Source: Ananas comosus
Taxonomy: Eukaryota > Streptophyta > Magnoliopsida > Poales > Bromeliaceae
Reading direction: 5' to 3'
Assembly: GCF_001540865.1 (NCBI RefSeq)
Contig: NC_033633.1
Coordinates: 3,884,158 to 3,948,157, forward strand
DNA: 64,000 bases
Part shown: positions 45,434-56,773 of the stretch, one piece after another
How positions within the stretch are numbered: the first letter of the stretch is position 1
How the letters are laid out: every line of letters starts with the position of its first letter
Program-made: the position numbers and the translations under genes
Notes under the pieces: generated by a model
The model's input: only the letters and a program-made list of their open reading frames with translations
What the model was told of the DNA's origin: nothing
The model's database searches: none

Positions 45434-46454
45434 GGAGAAAAGATGTTCAAAGCGGGGCGATAAATGATTCACCGTTTTTGTGGGATAATTTTGGAAGACG
45501 GTGAATTATTCACGTCAATATGAAGGCGGTGAACAATTCACTGTCTTTTAAAAAAATTTTACCGTGGCTTCTATATGGCAAAGAAGTATTAGTTTGTCAA
45601 TTTACTTTTTCAAAGAATTATTTATCCAATTATAAACTTTTATAGGATCATTTCAAAAAAAATCCAAATTAGAACATAATTATTTGGAGTTTGAACTCTT
45701 TTTAGTAGAGTTTAATAATTGCAACTTATCACAACACATGAAAAAAAACAAAAGAGAGCATCCTATAATGATCTCTTGTGAAAACATTATTTATCTGCGA
45801 CAGGTAATTAATCACTTGAGACTTTTCACATCCATAAGCATTAAGCAACTTTTAAGCCTTAAATGAGCTTTAAATTAATCTAGCCCCACTTGTCCTTTTT
45901 CTAAATTATGAAATATATAATAATAAAGTGTCACCCTAGGTACCACGTAATATGCAATTGTAAATAATTATAAAAAAGCACCAAGTTACCGACAAATCCA
46001 TCCCAATCCTTGGTTTATCCCCTCCAACGAGCCCATGATAGGTTATTAATTAGTTTTTGTAATCCCAATTAGCTTACGCCTTAATCAAAGCACCTCTTAT
46101 TAATAATCTTCTGAATCATCTGCCACTTCCTTTGCCGACATTGTAACTTTTATGAATACCAATTATTCTATCAACCTGGTGCATCGATTCATCGTTTGCT
46201 GTATTCTTATAATTTTACTGTAACAAATTAATATCGCAATGTCATTTATTAGATGGATGGGATAATATTTAAATATCTAACTATAAAAATCCCGAGTTCA
46301 TGAAATTAATGATGCTCTTTTATATAACATTTATTTTTGGGGACTGCTAAAATTATTTTTAGATTATTTTCCAGTGGATTATTTTGGTAAATGATATAAT
46401 ACCAGAGCTAATCATAAGCTCATTTAATTTAATTAAATTTTGAAATATATAATC
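45434..46454. repeat. Tandem duplication, copy 1 (MULE-free)
   Basis: This ~1021-bp segment, from GGAGAAAAGATGTTCAAAGC to TTTTGAAATATATAATCGG, is repeated directly at 46455-48441 with few differences. It contains the unoccupied counterpart (ATAAACTTTTATAGGATC, about 45634-45651) of the MULE insertion site in copy 2. Non-coding. The start contains GTGAATTATTCAC, an odd-length palindrome. Confidence 0.9.
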
Positions 46455-48441
46455 GGAGAAAAGATGTTCAAAGCGGGACGATAAATGATTCACCGCTTTT
46501 GTGGGATAATTTTGGAAGATGGTGAATTATTCACGTTAATATGAAGGTGGTGAACAATTCACAGTCTTTAAAAAAAATTTCACCGTGGCTTCTATATGGC
46601 AAAGAAGAATTAGTTTGCCAATTTATTTTTTCAAAGAATTATTTATCCAATTATAAACTGTGGCCAATTTGCATAATAAATCCACTAGTTTTGGACTTTT
46701 GCAAAAGTGGGTCACCTTTTTCGTTTTTGCAGATTCGGTCCGATTTTTCAGCAAACTGACCAAAATATCCTTATACCTTTTTCTCTCACCTTTTTTTTTT
46801 TTTCTCTCGTTCTTTTTTTCTCTCTTCCCAGAGAGCGGCGGAGGCAGCGGCGGAAGCGGAGGCAGAGGCGGAAGCGGAGGTGGCCCACTTCAGTTTTGTC
46901 TTGCACATCCTAACTCTCGCCCGCACACCCCCTGCTTTCCACGCCTCCGACCACGCCGAGGTCGCGCTGCAACATTTTTTTTTCCCCTCTCCGACCCACC
47001 TCCACCACCTCCGACGACTGCGCCTATCTCACCCTCTCTCGCCTTCTCGCCCTTTCCCTCTCCCTCCTCCTTCGCCTCCTCTGCCGCCTCCGACGACGAC
47101 GCCTCTCCGCCGGCATCGGCGCTGCAAAGGTCGCTGCGGCGCCGCAGCCTCGGAGCGGAGGGTCTTTACCGGCGTCGTCGTCGACGCCGTGGCCGTTGGC
47201 GGAGAGGCGTGACAAAAAAAATATATAGAAGAGAAAGAAAAAAAAATAAAGAAAAAAAATTATGTAAGAAAGAAGAAAATGATGAAATTGTACTGTTAAA
47301 ATAAGATTATACTGTTTTAAAATAAATTTGCACTGTTTTAATGAAAATTGCACTATTTGATATAGAAATTACACTCTTTTAGAATGGATTTTGCACTCTT
47401 AAGGCTAACGTTACACTATTTAACAGAATTTTGCACCATTTCTTTTTCATTTCTTTTTCTCTTTCACTTCTTCTTTTTCTTCCGCTGCTGCCTCTCGCCC
47501 GGCCCGTGAAGATGCGGTGGGGGCTATCGCCGAGCTCGAGGAGGCTCTTGACTGTAAAAACGAAAAAGGTGGCCCACTTTTGTAAACGCCCAAAACTAGT
47601 GGATTTTTTATACAAATTGGCCATAAATTTTTATAGGATCATTTCAAATAAAATCCAAATTAGATTATAATTACTTGGAGTTTGAACTCTTTTTAGTAGA
47701 GTCTAATAATTGCAACTTATCACAACACATGAAAAAAAACAAAAGAGAGCAGCCAATAATGATCTCTTGTGAAAACATTATTTATCAGCGACAGGTAATC
47801 ACTTGAGACTTTTCACATCCATAAGCATTAAGCAACTTTTAAGCCTTAAATGAGCTTTAAATTAATCTAGCCCCACTTGTCCTTTTTCTAAATTATGAAA
47901 TATATAATAATAAAGTGTCACCCTAGGTACCACGTAATATGCAATTGTAAATAATTATAAAAAAGCACCAAGTTACCGACAAATCCATCCCAATCCTTGG
48001 TTTATCCCCTCCAACGAGCCCATGATAGGTTATTAATTAGTTTTTGTAATCCCAATTAGCTTACGCCTTAATCAAAGCACCTCTTATTAATAATCTTCTG
48101 AATCATCTGCCACTTCCTTTGCCGACATTGTAACTTTTATGATTACCAATTATTCTATCAACCTGGTGCATCGATCGATCGTTTGCTGTATTCTTATAAT
48201 TTTACTGTAACAAATTAATATTGCAATGTCATTTATTAGATGGATGGGATAATATTTAAATATCTAACTATAAAAATCCCGAGTTCATGAAATTAATGAT
48301 GCTCTTTTATATAACATTTATTTTTGGGGACTGCTAAAATTATTTTTAGATTATTTTCCAGTGGATTATTTTGGTAAATGATATAATACCAGAGCTAATC
48401 ATAAGCTCATTTAATTTAATTAAATTTTGAAATATATAATC
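46455..48441. repeat. Tandem duplication, copy 2 (with MULE inside)
   Basis: Head-to-tail copy of 45434-46454; the junction shares only GG. Subtracting the 961-bp MULE and its 9-bp target duplication leaves about 1017 bp. Small differences from copy 1 include a CTTTTG/TTTTTG change near 46496 and TCGATCGATC against TCGATTCATC near 48173. Confidence 0.9.
46662..47622. mobile_element. Non-autonomous MULE, 961 bp
   Basis: TIRs GGCCAATTTGCATAATAAAT and ATACAAATTGGCC extend about 85-110 bp and match the Pack-MULE at 24786-27037. Flanks ataaactgt and ataaatttt each differ at one base from ataaacttt in the unoccupied copy 1. Cargo: a GC-rich block (46830-47215), a block of TTGCACTATTTG-like repeats (47285-47445) and a coding-like piece reading DAVGAIAELEEALD (about 47510-47553). 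The 214-codon frame at 46660-47304 begins in the TIR and is low-complexity, so I do not call a gene. Confidence 0.9.
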
Positions 48442-48656
48442 GGGGTTTAATTCTCGCATCCTAACTACATGAACTCTCATATATCTCTATTGTCAGTATC
48501 TCTAGGATGTTTTATCTGATTTTTCGCTATAACAATGAACAGTCGTACATGTTAAGACTATTTTTGAGTAGTTTTTGTCATATTGATAGGCCGATAGTGA
48601 CTATTTAATTCCTAAATAATAAAATTTTGAAAACTTACAATTTTTACCTTACACTC

Positions 48657-49150
48657 TGTGACGCCTCACTTTTCAGCGAACGACTCGTCCTAGGACTACT
48701 CACACGCTTAGCTCTCTTAATCTTGTAGGTCTAACCATCGCCCAAAATATTATAGTCGAGTATTTAAAAACTAATTAATCTCCTGAATCTAACCACCACC
48801 CAAAATGTTTGGGTATTTAGGAACTACACAATTTTCTCCCTTTAAGCTCTGACGTCTTCGTCAGATTAAGGCACACTCACAAGTATCGGGTGATGTGAGA
48901 CTCGTTTCGCAAGGCTTAGCCGACCTTGTGCGACTTCTGCATACTTTGTAATATGGTTCAGCCATGACTCATCTTATATTTCCTACTGGTAATTGACTCT
49001 GATACCAACCGTAAAAACTCACTATCCAGAGGATCATCCATTATAGAACTACTTTAGTCTTAGCACATTTAACTCTCTGATCCTTTTAAGCCTAACCACA
49101 GCCAAAAATACTATAACCGAATTTTTTAGTAATTTTAGTTCTATTATACT
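48657..49150 (-). mobile_element. Degenerate TRIM
   Basis: Diverged direct repeats (48657-48830 and about 49011-49150) share CTAACCA..GCC.AAAATA.TATA words. The interior has CTCCCTTTAAGCTCTGACGT, parallel to the polypurine-adjacent interior of the TRIM at 23296-23777, and GACTCTGATACCAA (48995-49008), the reverse complement of a methionine-tRNA primer site. No clear target duplication, so it is old. Confidence 0.65.
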
Positions 49151-49555
49151 TTATATATTATATATAACACTATTTCGAATCCCCAAACCTCTCACACACA
49201 CACACTTTTGACCACATCTATTTGATAAATTACACACTCTTTGCGTGCTTTTGACCACAACTATTTGATAAATTTAGATTTTGAAATATTTTGATCATAA
49301 AATAACCAGTTCGGTTCACCAGAGATGCACAGGTACACCTGGTGGAGCTGATATTTTTTTATGGGAATGAGTGTGACACGAGTCAACATATATCACTACT
49401 AAATCCTCAGACCCATGCACCTAAATTTGTGGGATTTGCTTAATCACGTTACTTAATTTATTTAATTAATTACTCTTTAAAAGGGGACATTTAAGATTTG
49501 GAGTATCTAAAGAGGGGAAGGATCTGACCCAGCAATGCCGACACTCGCCCTTTTT
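49151..49555. other. Intergenic DNA, nothing seen
   Basis: AT-rich sequence with a short CA run near 49193-49205. No supported feature. Confidence 0.5.
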
Positions 49556-49655
49556 AAGTCCTTTTTTTTTTTTTTTTTTTTTGTTTTTTTTTTTTTTTTT
49601 AGAGATAGGTAGCACGCTACCCGCTTCGTTTGTTTTATTCTCAGGTAACAAAATA
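49556..49655 (-). mobile_element. 5'-truncated SINE
   Basis: Read on the minus strand: ACAAACGAAGCGGGTAGCGT, then GCTACCTATCTCT and an A tail of about 40 bases broken by one C. It matches the 3' half of the SINE at 9482-9644; the 5' half is absent, as in premature termination of target-primed reverse transcription. Confidence 0.65.
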
Positions 49656-50149
49656 TGCACGGAGGCCCCTCAACTATTGGATATTTGCTTTCGGATAGGT
49701 GTTTACTTGTTTCGACGGAGATTACTTTTATAAATTTTTATATATTCTATTTAAATTAATTTTGATAAATTGGATTGTCCAATTTGCTAAATTAATTAAT
49801 AATTTCGTCAAATTTTGCAATCTTAACTACTTTTCAACTGAAAAGATAGATAAATTTTACTAGTAGTTAACAATTAACAACTAATAAAATAGTTAAAATT
49901 TTAATAAAAGTTTGATTAACTAAGCAATTCTATTTAATCCTTTGTCATTTGATTGATATTGGACATAATTTTTCAAATAGGCCCCTTGATTTTATTTGTT
50001 TTGATCCATTTTTACTCAAATTTTATTTCTTCTATTTTGGTTAAGTTTGATAAATTGAATTGAAGATTTGTTGAATTAATTAGTAATTTCAGTGTATTAT
50101 GCAATCGTAACTACTTTGCGACCGAAAAAAATATAAATTTTTATTGATA
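49656..50149. other. Intergenic DNA, nothing seen
   Basis: AT-rich sequence without coding features; two diverged direct segments (about 49740-49860 and 50030-50130) share GATAAATTG and AATTAATTA..AATTTC words. Confidence 0.45.
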
Positions 50150-50395
50150 TCCTGTCGAACTCGGAGAGTTCCGTCCCTAGGATGGAGCTCGACTTTGAGC
50201 TCGTTAAGAGCGAAGTCGTGAGTTCGTGTCATACGCAGACTTGCTATCCTGTGAGATAGATTCGTGCGTGTGGGCTGCGTGAGCCCCACGAAAGTCGGGC
50301 CTCACAAATCTGTCCAAATGTCGGCGAACTCCAGTTACGAGAACTCGACCATGTCGACTCCGAATTCAATAAAAAATAAACGTGCCCTTAGCAAT
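50150..50395. repeat. Dispersed ~200-bp repeat, copy 2
   Basis: Related to 39290-39500 (GCGAAGTCGTGAGTT, CCCACGAAAGTCG, GTCCAAATGTCGGCGAACTC). It also contains a short inverted pair around GAGTTCCGTCCCTAGGATGG. Class unknown. Confidence 0.6.
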
Positions 50396-50664
50396 CTTTT
50401 GTTAGTTTTCTTTAGCAGCTATAATTACCATTTTATCTATAAACTAAACTATTATTAACTATCCAACTCTATTTGATATATGAAAGATTTATGTGTTGGT
50501 CTAAAGGGACCAGCATTTTGCTATGTAGCAGGAGGTCGGGTTGGGTCGAGTCACGTTTGAAATTGCGTGAGGTTGGATTGTGTTGAGTCATGTTTAAAGT
50601 GATGTGAGATAGATTGGATCGAATCATAATCTAAACCCGTAGGAACGATATCTTTACGCTTTAA

Positions 50665-51433
50665 GCATTTGGTTTGGAAACAAGGAGGAATAAGTATTTG
50701 TTTCCTTCGTTGTTCCTAAACGTAAATTTTCGGTTCCGAGAACAGTAGCTCTCGGGTCCCTAGAATAAACTGATATAACCCGCGGGTATAAGTTTGAAAT
50801 GATTATTCCACCTTTTTTTTTGGAACAAGCTTGTTCCCAAGTGGGAACATGATTAATTAAAGTTTAGATTTAATTTTAATTATGATATTAAATAATTAAT
50901 TAATCTAATTAATATATTTAAATTATTATTCATTGTTTAAATAATAAAATAATTAATTAATTTATTACTTATAATTAATGAGCTCATTAATTATTAATAA
51001 TTTAATGTGTTTATCCATAAACTAATATTTATATTAATCAACTATTATTATTTTTATTAATCTAACTATTTTTTTTTTTACCAGTTATCTAACTAAAATA
51101 CCTTACTAACTAGTTAAAAAGGTAAGTAATTTTTTATATTTGATAAATTAGTTTTTATTATCTTATACAATATTCATAGCTAATAAATTTATTAATTTAT
51201 TAATTATTTTTTATTAATATTTTGGTATTAATTAATTAATTAGATAAAATATATTTAATTTAAAATTATAACTCTTATTTCTAATGTTTCAATCTAATCA
51301 TTCAAATATCATTTACCTCATTCTCAAGAATAATCTAATTTCTTTTAAACGTAAAATTAGTCTAATTTCTACGAAAACTTGTATTTATTTCTGAAATAAA
51401 CCTTTATTATTTATATCGAAACCAAATACAGCC
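50665..51433. mobile_element. PIF/Harbinger-like element with AT-rich interior
   Basis: Ends GCATTTGGTTTGGAAAC and CGAAACCAAATACAGCC are imperfect inverted repeats flanked by TAA on both sides. The interior (50860-51290) is a low-complexity TTAATTAATTATTAATAA expansion. Non-coding; same plan as 10217-11281 and 56774-57850. Confidence 0.55.
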
Positions 51434-51974
51434 TAATAAATGAAGTAATTGCATTTTTTTAATAATTTAAATGTTTAAAATTAATGATGGGTGCGGACGA
51501 TCTGATATTAAGTGAAAATCTGACTAATGTTTTAATTTTAATTTTGATGGACAACGATTAGATGAGCAGCGGGGGGAGAATAAACAAATAATTTGTAACT
51601 TGACCAAGGAGGGCGGTTCTAAATTTAATACTTGAAAAAGAAAGAAAAAGAAAAAGAAAAAAAACGATAGTACGATGATGTGTCTGTCGGCATCAAGAAA
51701 AAGTGCCGGTGGCATTTGCTGAGATTGCCAAAGTTTCGTGCTTCCAATTGGAGTGCAGAAGATCTGCGCATATCTCTCCCGCTTGTCCTTTTATGAAATT
51801 ATAAAATAAAAATTATTGTGATTAGACGTTGCGTTGAATGCTTGCGTGTGTGTCTTTTGTCTATTCCTGCACTTCAACACTTTAATAACTCGTTGAAGAC
51901 GTGGATAGATGTGAAGGGGAATCCTATCTATACACCTTAAAAAAAATTATAATTTTTATGGCCAATAATACTGA
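51434..51974. other. Intergenic DNA, nothing seen
   Basis: No coding feature; an (AAAGA)n-like purine run at about 51634-51665. Confidence 0.5.
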
Positions 51975-51983
51975 TACATTTTA

Positions 51984-52519
51984 GGAGCTAGGCGGGTATA
52001 CTATCGATAGCACGGAGAATTTTGTGCTACCAAGTTGTTTTTAATGGTGCGGCTTCCAAACCGACCATCGGTTCTGTTAGACTTGATCTACATTATTGAA
52101 AGTATTTGGAAACTAAATTTTATAATTTTTTGGCATCATTTACCTATCAAATGAATAGTCTAAAAATGAACGGATGAAAATAAAAATCTCATAAAAAATG
52201 ATGATAAAAGACTTGAATTTAAGATCAGAGTTAGTGATCTTACTTGAAAAAAATTTTCTATAAAAATTTCATTAGATTTGGATTGTTTTATATCGTTAAA
52301 TTCACAAACGCATCACATCTATCATTAAAATTGTCAATTTTGAGACATTTTGATCACTAGCCAAATGATGTCGAAAAATTATGAAATTTAATTTCCAAAT
52401 ACTTTTAATAGTATTGATCAAGTCTAACGGAGCCGATCGTCGATTTAGAAGCCGCATTATTAAAGACAACTTGGCAGTACGGAGGCCTCCGTGCTATCAA
52501 TAATATACCAGCCTAGCTC
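51984..52519. mobile_element. Foldback MITE, MULE-like, 536 bp
   Basis: Starts GGAGCTAGGCGGGTATACTA and ends ATACCAGCCTAGCTC. Two inverted arms of about 240 bp diverge moderately (for example TATCGATAGCACGGAG against CTCCGTGCTATCAATA). Flanks tacatttta (51975-51983) and tatatttta (52520-52528) match at 8 of 9. Non-coding. A single-arm relic is at 1860-2240. The right flank is also the left target duplication of the next MULE. Confidence 0.8.
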
Positions 52520-52528
52520 TATATTTTA

Positions 52529-54561
52529 GACCAATTTACATAAAAAATTTACTAATTTTGCTATTTTATAAAGGTGGACCACTATTTTGAGTTTTATAGA
52601 TTCGGACCGAATTTTCAACCAACTGACAAATATATCTTTATTTCTTTTTCCTTTTTTTTCTTCGTTCTTTTTTTTCTTCTCTCTGACCCTCATTGCCTCC
52701 TCCACCGCCTCTGCGGCCTTCGACGACGGTAAAGAAGGCGGTGCCACCTCCTCTTCCTTCATGTCCTTCTCCGCCAGCGCCAGCGGCCCTTGACAATGGT
52801 AACGAGAGCAGTATCGCCTCCTCTTCCTCCGCCTCTGCCTCTGCCTCCGCCTCTGCCTCCACTGGCATCGGAGAAGGAGAAGGAGAAGGAGAACTCGGAG
52901 CAGGCCTGGGTAAAGGCGGAGCAGACGAAGACGATGAGGTCTTTATCGAGAAGGTGCTCATCGCTCGTGAGGGTGAGAAAAAAAGACGCAGCTATCTCTA
53001 AGGAACAAATAAAAATGTAGAGGGTAGAAAAAAATAAGAATAAAAAATAAAAAAAAACTAAAGAAATTCTTTTTTTCTTTTTGAAAGATATATATTGTTG
53101 CTGCTACTGAAAAGTCTAAAGATCAGAAAAAAAAAATAAAGAAGAAGATGAAGGTTGCACTGTTAAAATAAAATTGTACTGTTTTATAAAAAAATTGTAC
53201 TGTTTAATATGAACATTGCACTTTTTGAGATAAAAATTATACTTTTTCAAATAAAAGCTACACTGTTTTGATAAAAATTACATTGTTTCAGAAAAAATTG
53301 CACTATTCTTCAACCCTCATCATCTTTTTTTCTTCTTCTTCCTCTTCCCTCGACACTCTCCCCCTCCCCTCTCCCGACCTCATCTTCACCAATGCGAGTT
53401 TCTCTACCCCACGCACCATGGGTGCCGAAACACGGAATGACCTCATCGCTTCCGTCTGCTCCGCTCTTACTCGAGCCCGCTTCGAGCTCTCATTTTCCTT
53501 CTCCGATGTCGGCGGAGGCGGAGACGAAGGAAGAGGAGACGCCGCCGCGCTCGTTACCGTCGTCAAGGGTCGCCAGCGCCGACGGAGGAGGAGATGGAGG
53601 AAGAGGAGGTGGCGCCATCCTTATTACCATCGCCGAAGGCCGCGGAGGCAATGGGTGAGGCGATGAGGGTCGGAGAGAACAAAAAAGAACGAAGAGAAAA
53701 AAAAAAGAAGAAAAGAGAGATAGGTCATTTTCGTGTTTCGGCGCTCCGATGCGGTACGCAGGGTAAAGAGGCTCGCATTGGTAAGGATAGGGGTCGGAGG
53801 GGGAGGGCAATGAGGGAGTCAAGGGAAGAGGAGGATGAAGAAGAACATAAGGCGATGAGGGTCGAAGAATAGTGCAATTTTTTTTCTAAAATAGTCTAAT
53901 TTTTATCGAAAGAGTGCAACATTTATTTCAAAGAGTGTAATTTTTATCTCAAAGAGTGCATCGTTCATATTAAACAGTACAATTTCTTATAAAATTGTGT
54001 AATTTTATTTTAATAGTGCAACATTCATCTTCTTCTTCCTTTTTATCTGATTTTTAGACTTTTTAGTAACAACAATGATATATAATGGTCTTTCAAAGAG
54101 AAAAAAAATTTTCTTTATTTTTTTTACCTTTTATTCTTATTTTTTTTTCTATCCTCTGTATCTTTGTTCGCTCCTTGGAGATGGATGCATTTTTTTTCCT
54201 CACCTCACGGGCGATGAGTACCTCCTTGGCAACGACCTTGTTGCCTCTGTCCGCTTCGTCCTCACTCAGGCCTGCTCCGAGTTCTCCTTCTCCTTCTACG
54301 GCGTCGACAGAGGTCGAGGCGGAGGAAGAGGAAGAGGAGGTGGTGCTGCTGTCGTTACCATCACCGAGAGAAAGCCGTGGAGGCAGTGTAAGGGGCAATG
54401 AGCGTCGGAGAGAAAAAAACGAAGGAAAAAAAAAGAAGAGAAAAAGAAATAAGGATATTTTGATCAGTTTGTTGAAAATTCGGCCTGAATCTGTAAAACT
54501 CAAAATAGTGGCCCACTTTTGTAAAATCGCAAGAATAGTGGATTTTTTATGCAAATTGGCC
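52529..54561. mobile_element. Pack-MULE-like element, 2033 bp
   Basis: TIRs GACCAATTTACATAAAAAAT and TTATGCAAATTGGCC match the family at 24786 and 46662, though the left TIR is more diverged. A perfect 9-bp duplication, tatatttta (52520-52528, 54562-54570), flanks it. The cargo contains three versions of one coding-like piece: NDLIASVCSALTRARFELSF (53437-53496, plus), NDLVASVRFVLTQACSEFSF (54231-54290, plus) and an inverted version near 52880-52960. TTGCACT/AGTGCAA repeat tracts occur at 53155-53300 and, inverted, at 53870-54030. Frames of 76-163 codons here are cargo or shadow frames; no transposase. Confidence 0.85.
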
Positions 54562-54570
54562 TATATTTTA

Positions 54571-55555
54571 ACATGAGGCATATATTTTACATTTATTTTA
54601 TTTAAGAATCATTAATTTTTTATTTATCATATCAATTTATTTTTTTATTTTTACTAAAAATTATTTAAAATTTTGTGAATTTTAGGATAGTGGGTGTAAA
54701 ATCTACACCCTTTTTTTGATATGTATAAGTAAACTTTTTGAATTTTTATTACCTTCCTCTTTCAAGAGCTGATATTGAATTCTTATTATTTTTTAATTTT
54801 TAATATTAAAAATCTAAAGTTTTTTAAAATTTTAGGATGAAAGGTTGTAAGATTCACACTCTTTTTTTAAATATACAGACAATATTTTTCTAGATGTGAA
54901 TCAGAGTCCCTTTTTTTTTCCCCTTTTTTTCCTTTTTTGTTTGAACTGGGCTCTTAACTTAGGGTAAAAAAAAAAACATTATCTAATGGGAAAAGAAAAA
55001 CAAAATATTGAATCAACACGGGCATATAGTATGTAAATGTTTATCAGTTTAAGCTTTTATATCTGTTTGAGTCCTTCAAAAAAAAATACATGCTGGGATT
55101 GTTGTTATCATCAATAATTTTACTCGTGTTTTAAAGTAAAGAAAAATAGAATGCAAAAATTTACGCAAAAATTATTTACAGAAAAAAAATCATGGAGGAA
55201 GAAGGAGAAAATTTCACTATACGAAAGGAGAGTACAATACTGTAGAGATTACAATACGCAATCACGCATCTAGGGCAAAAAGAAAGAAAATGACCCAAGC
55301 CATTCGCTTCGACAAATCATTTTTTTTCAAAATTTATGGCACCGCAAAGCTCTCATCGAATAGGGTATAAGATCGAATTTGATAACCAAATTTCAAGACG
55401 CATGTAACAGAGAAACTAGACACATGGAGTTGAGCTTGATCATGTGGAGATAGATCGATTCAGATCAATCTCACCTATACCCACTTCTTTTTTCTGTATA
55501 GCTCAATCCCTCGTAGCAAAATTTCCTGAAACCTCCTAATTTGTTTGCTTTGTAA
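54571..55555. other. Intergenic DNA, nothing seen
   Basis: AT-rich sequence with repeated GTGTAAAATCTACACCCTTT-type motifs near 54690 and 54845. No gene. Confidence 0.45.
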
Positions 55556-55564
55556 TATTTTATA

Positions 55565-56131
55565 GGATTTTTTTTGCATTTAGCCTCTTAACAAAATTTT
55601 TTTTGGCAAATAGCCCTATAAAATTTATATTTGCAAAATTAGCCCTATCTCTGCCACGTGAGCGCCACATAAACACTTGATGGGAGTATAAGTTGAACAC
55701 GGTGAATGATTTTTCATGTTCAAACATTATCTATAACCTCCTCCGCACGATCTCTCTCTTCCTCTCTCTCTCCCCGAGCTTTTTCCATCTCTCTCTGGGC
55801 CCCCTCCTTGAACTCTCTGCTGCTGCTGTCCGTCACCCGCTGCATCCCCTCTCCTTCTCCGCGGCCTCCTCCTCCGCCACCGCCCTCCATGGTGGTTTCT
55901 TCCATCACCTCAGAGGTCTCATAGGGAACCCACCATCACCACACATCCACGGCGATTTGACGGTAGAAGGGATAGAAGGGAAAACACGGTGAATGATTCA
56001 CTGTATTTAACTTAAACTTTCCTTCCAACATGACGCACATGTGGCAAAGATAGTACCAATTTTGCAATTATAAATTATATGAGGCTATTTGTAACAAAAT
56101 TTTGTTAAGGGGTTAAATGCAAAATAGGCCC
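55565..56131. mobile_element. MULE-type element, 567 bp
   Basis: TIRs of about 95 bp run from GGATTTTTTTTGCATTTAGCC inward (CTCTTAACAAAATTTT, CAAATAGCC, GCAAAATTAG) and mirror the right end, AAATGCAAAATAGGCCC. A perfect 9-bp duplication, tattttata, flanks it (55556-55564, 56132-56140). The cargo is a GC-rich block (55740-55930) whose 99-codon frame (55693-55992) is low in complexity. ACACGGTGAATGATT occurs near both inner TIR edges. The TIR differs from the other MULE family here. Confidence 0.85.
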
Positions 56132-56216
56132 TATTTTATATGTTGAGTTTGTTTCCTTCTAACTTGTAAGACAATCTTAGTACCAGTTGCATCTTTATTT
56201 ATCAACTCATATACCA

Positions 56217-56218
<2 letters not shown>

Positions 56219-56249
<31 letters not shown>
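56219..56249. repeat. (CT)n microsatellite
   Basis: About 15 CT units. The following 520 bp to 56773 hold nothing I can support. Confidence 0.95.
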
Positions 56250-56251
<2 letters not shown>

Positions 56252-56773
56252 AATCTCCAGTTCCCCTCGAGTTGTGGTATGGCTCTCTGAATGTGTACAG
56301 GTTTTGGGTAGTCCTAGATTCTGATAGCTCAGACCCATAACCTGCTCTCAATAAGGAATTACTATTCTAAGGAATCTGCTGTAACCACCAATACTTTATA
56401 AACAATATTGCGTGTAGAATACTTTCCTAGATTAATGTGACATGAACCCTTTTTTATTTTTTTGAAACCTAAAACTATTGGCCGACTATATTTTAAACAT
56501 TTCGACAATTTCTCTCACACGTACGCATAGCAGATTTTTTAATATGCCCAAAACTTGAATTTGACTTAAATAGAAGAAAACTAAATAAAACTAGAGCCCA
56601 GCAGATCAAATTTAGGCCTGATCTATTTAAACAACGAAATATTAGGAAAAATGATCGTCTTAATATCAGAGTAGGCAATAGTGTGTAATTTGCAACGCTA
56701 ATCTATATCATCTGGAGTTTAGGCATGAACAGAAAATGTTCAATGTAAAATATTATAAGTTCTTACTCTTAAA

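Noticed and set aside
46660..47304. 214-codon frame in the 961-bp MULE
   Set aside because: Begins inside the TIR, is low-complexity, and has no recognisable domain; frame not maintained in the related element.
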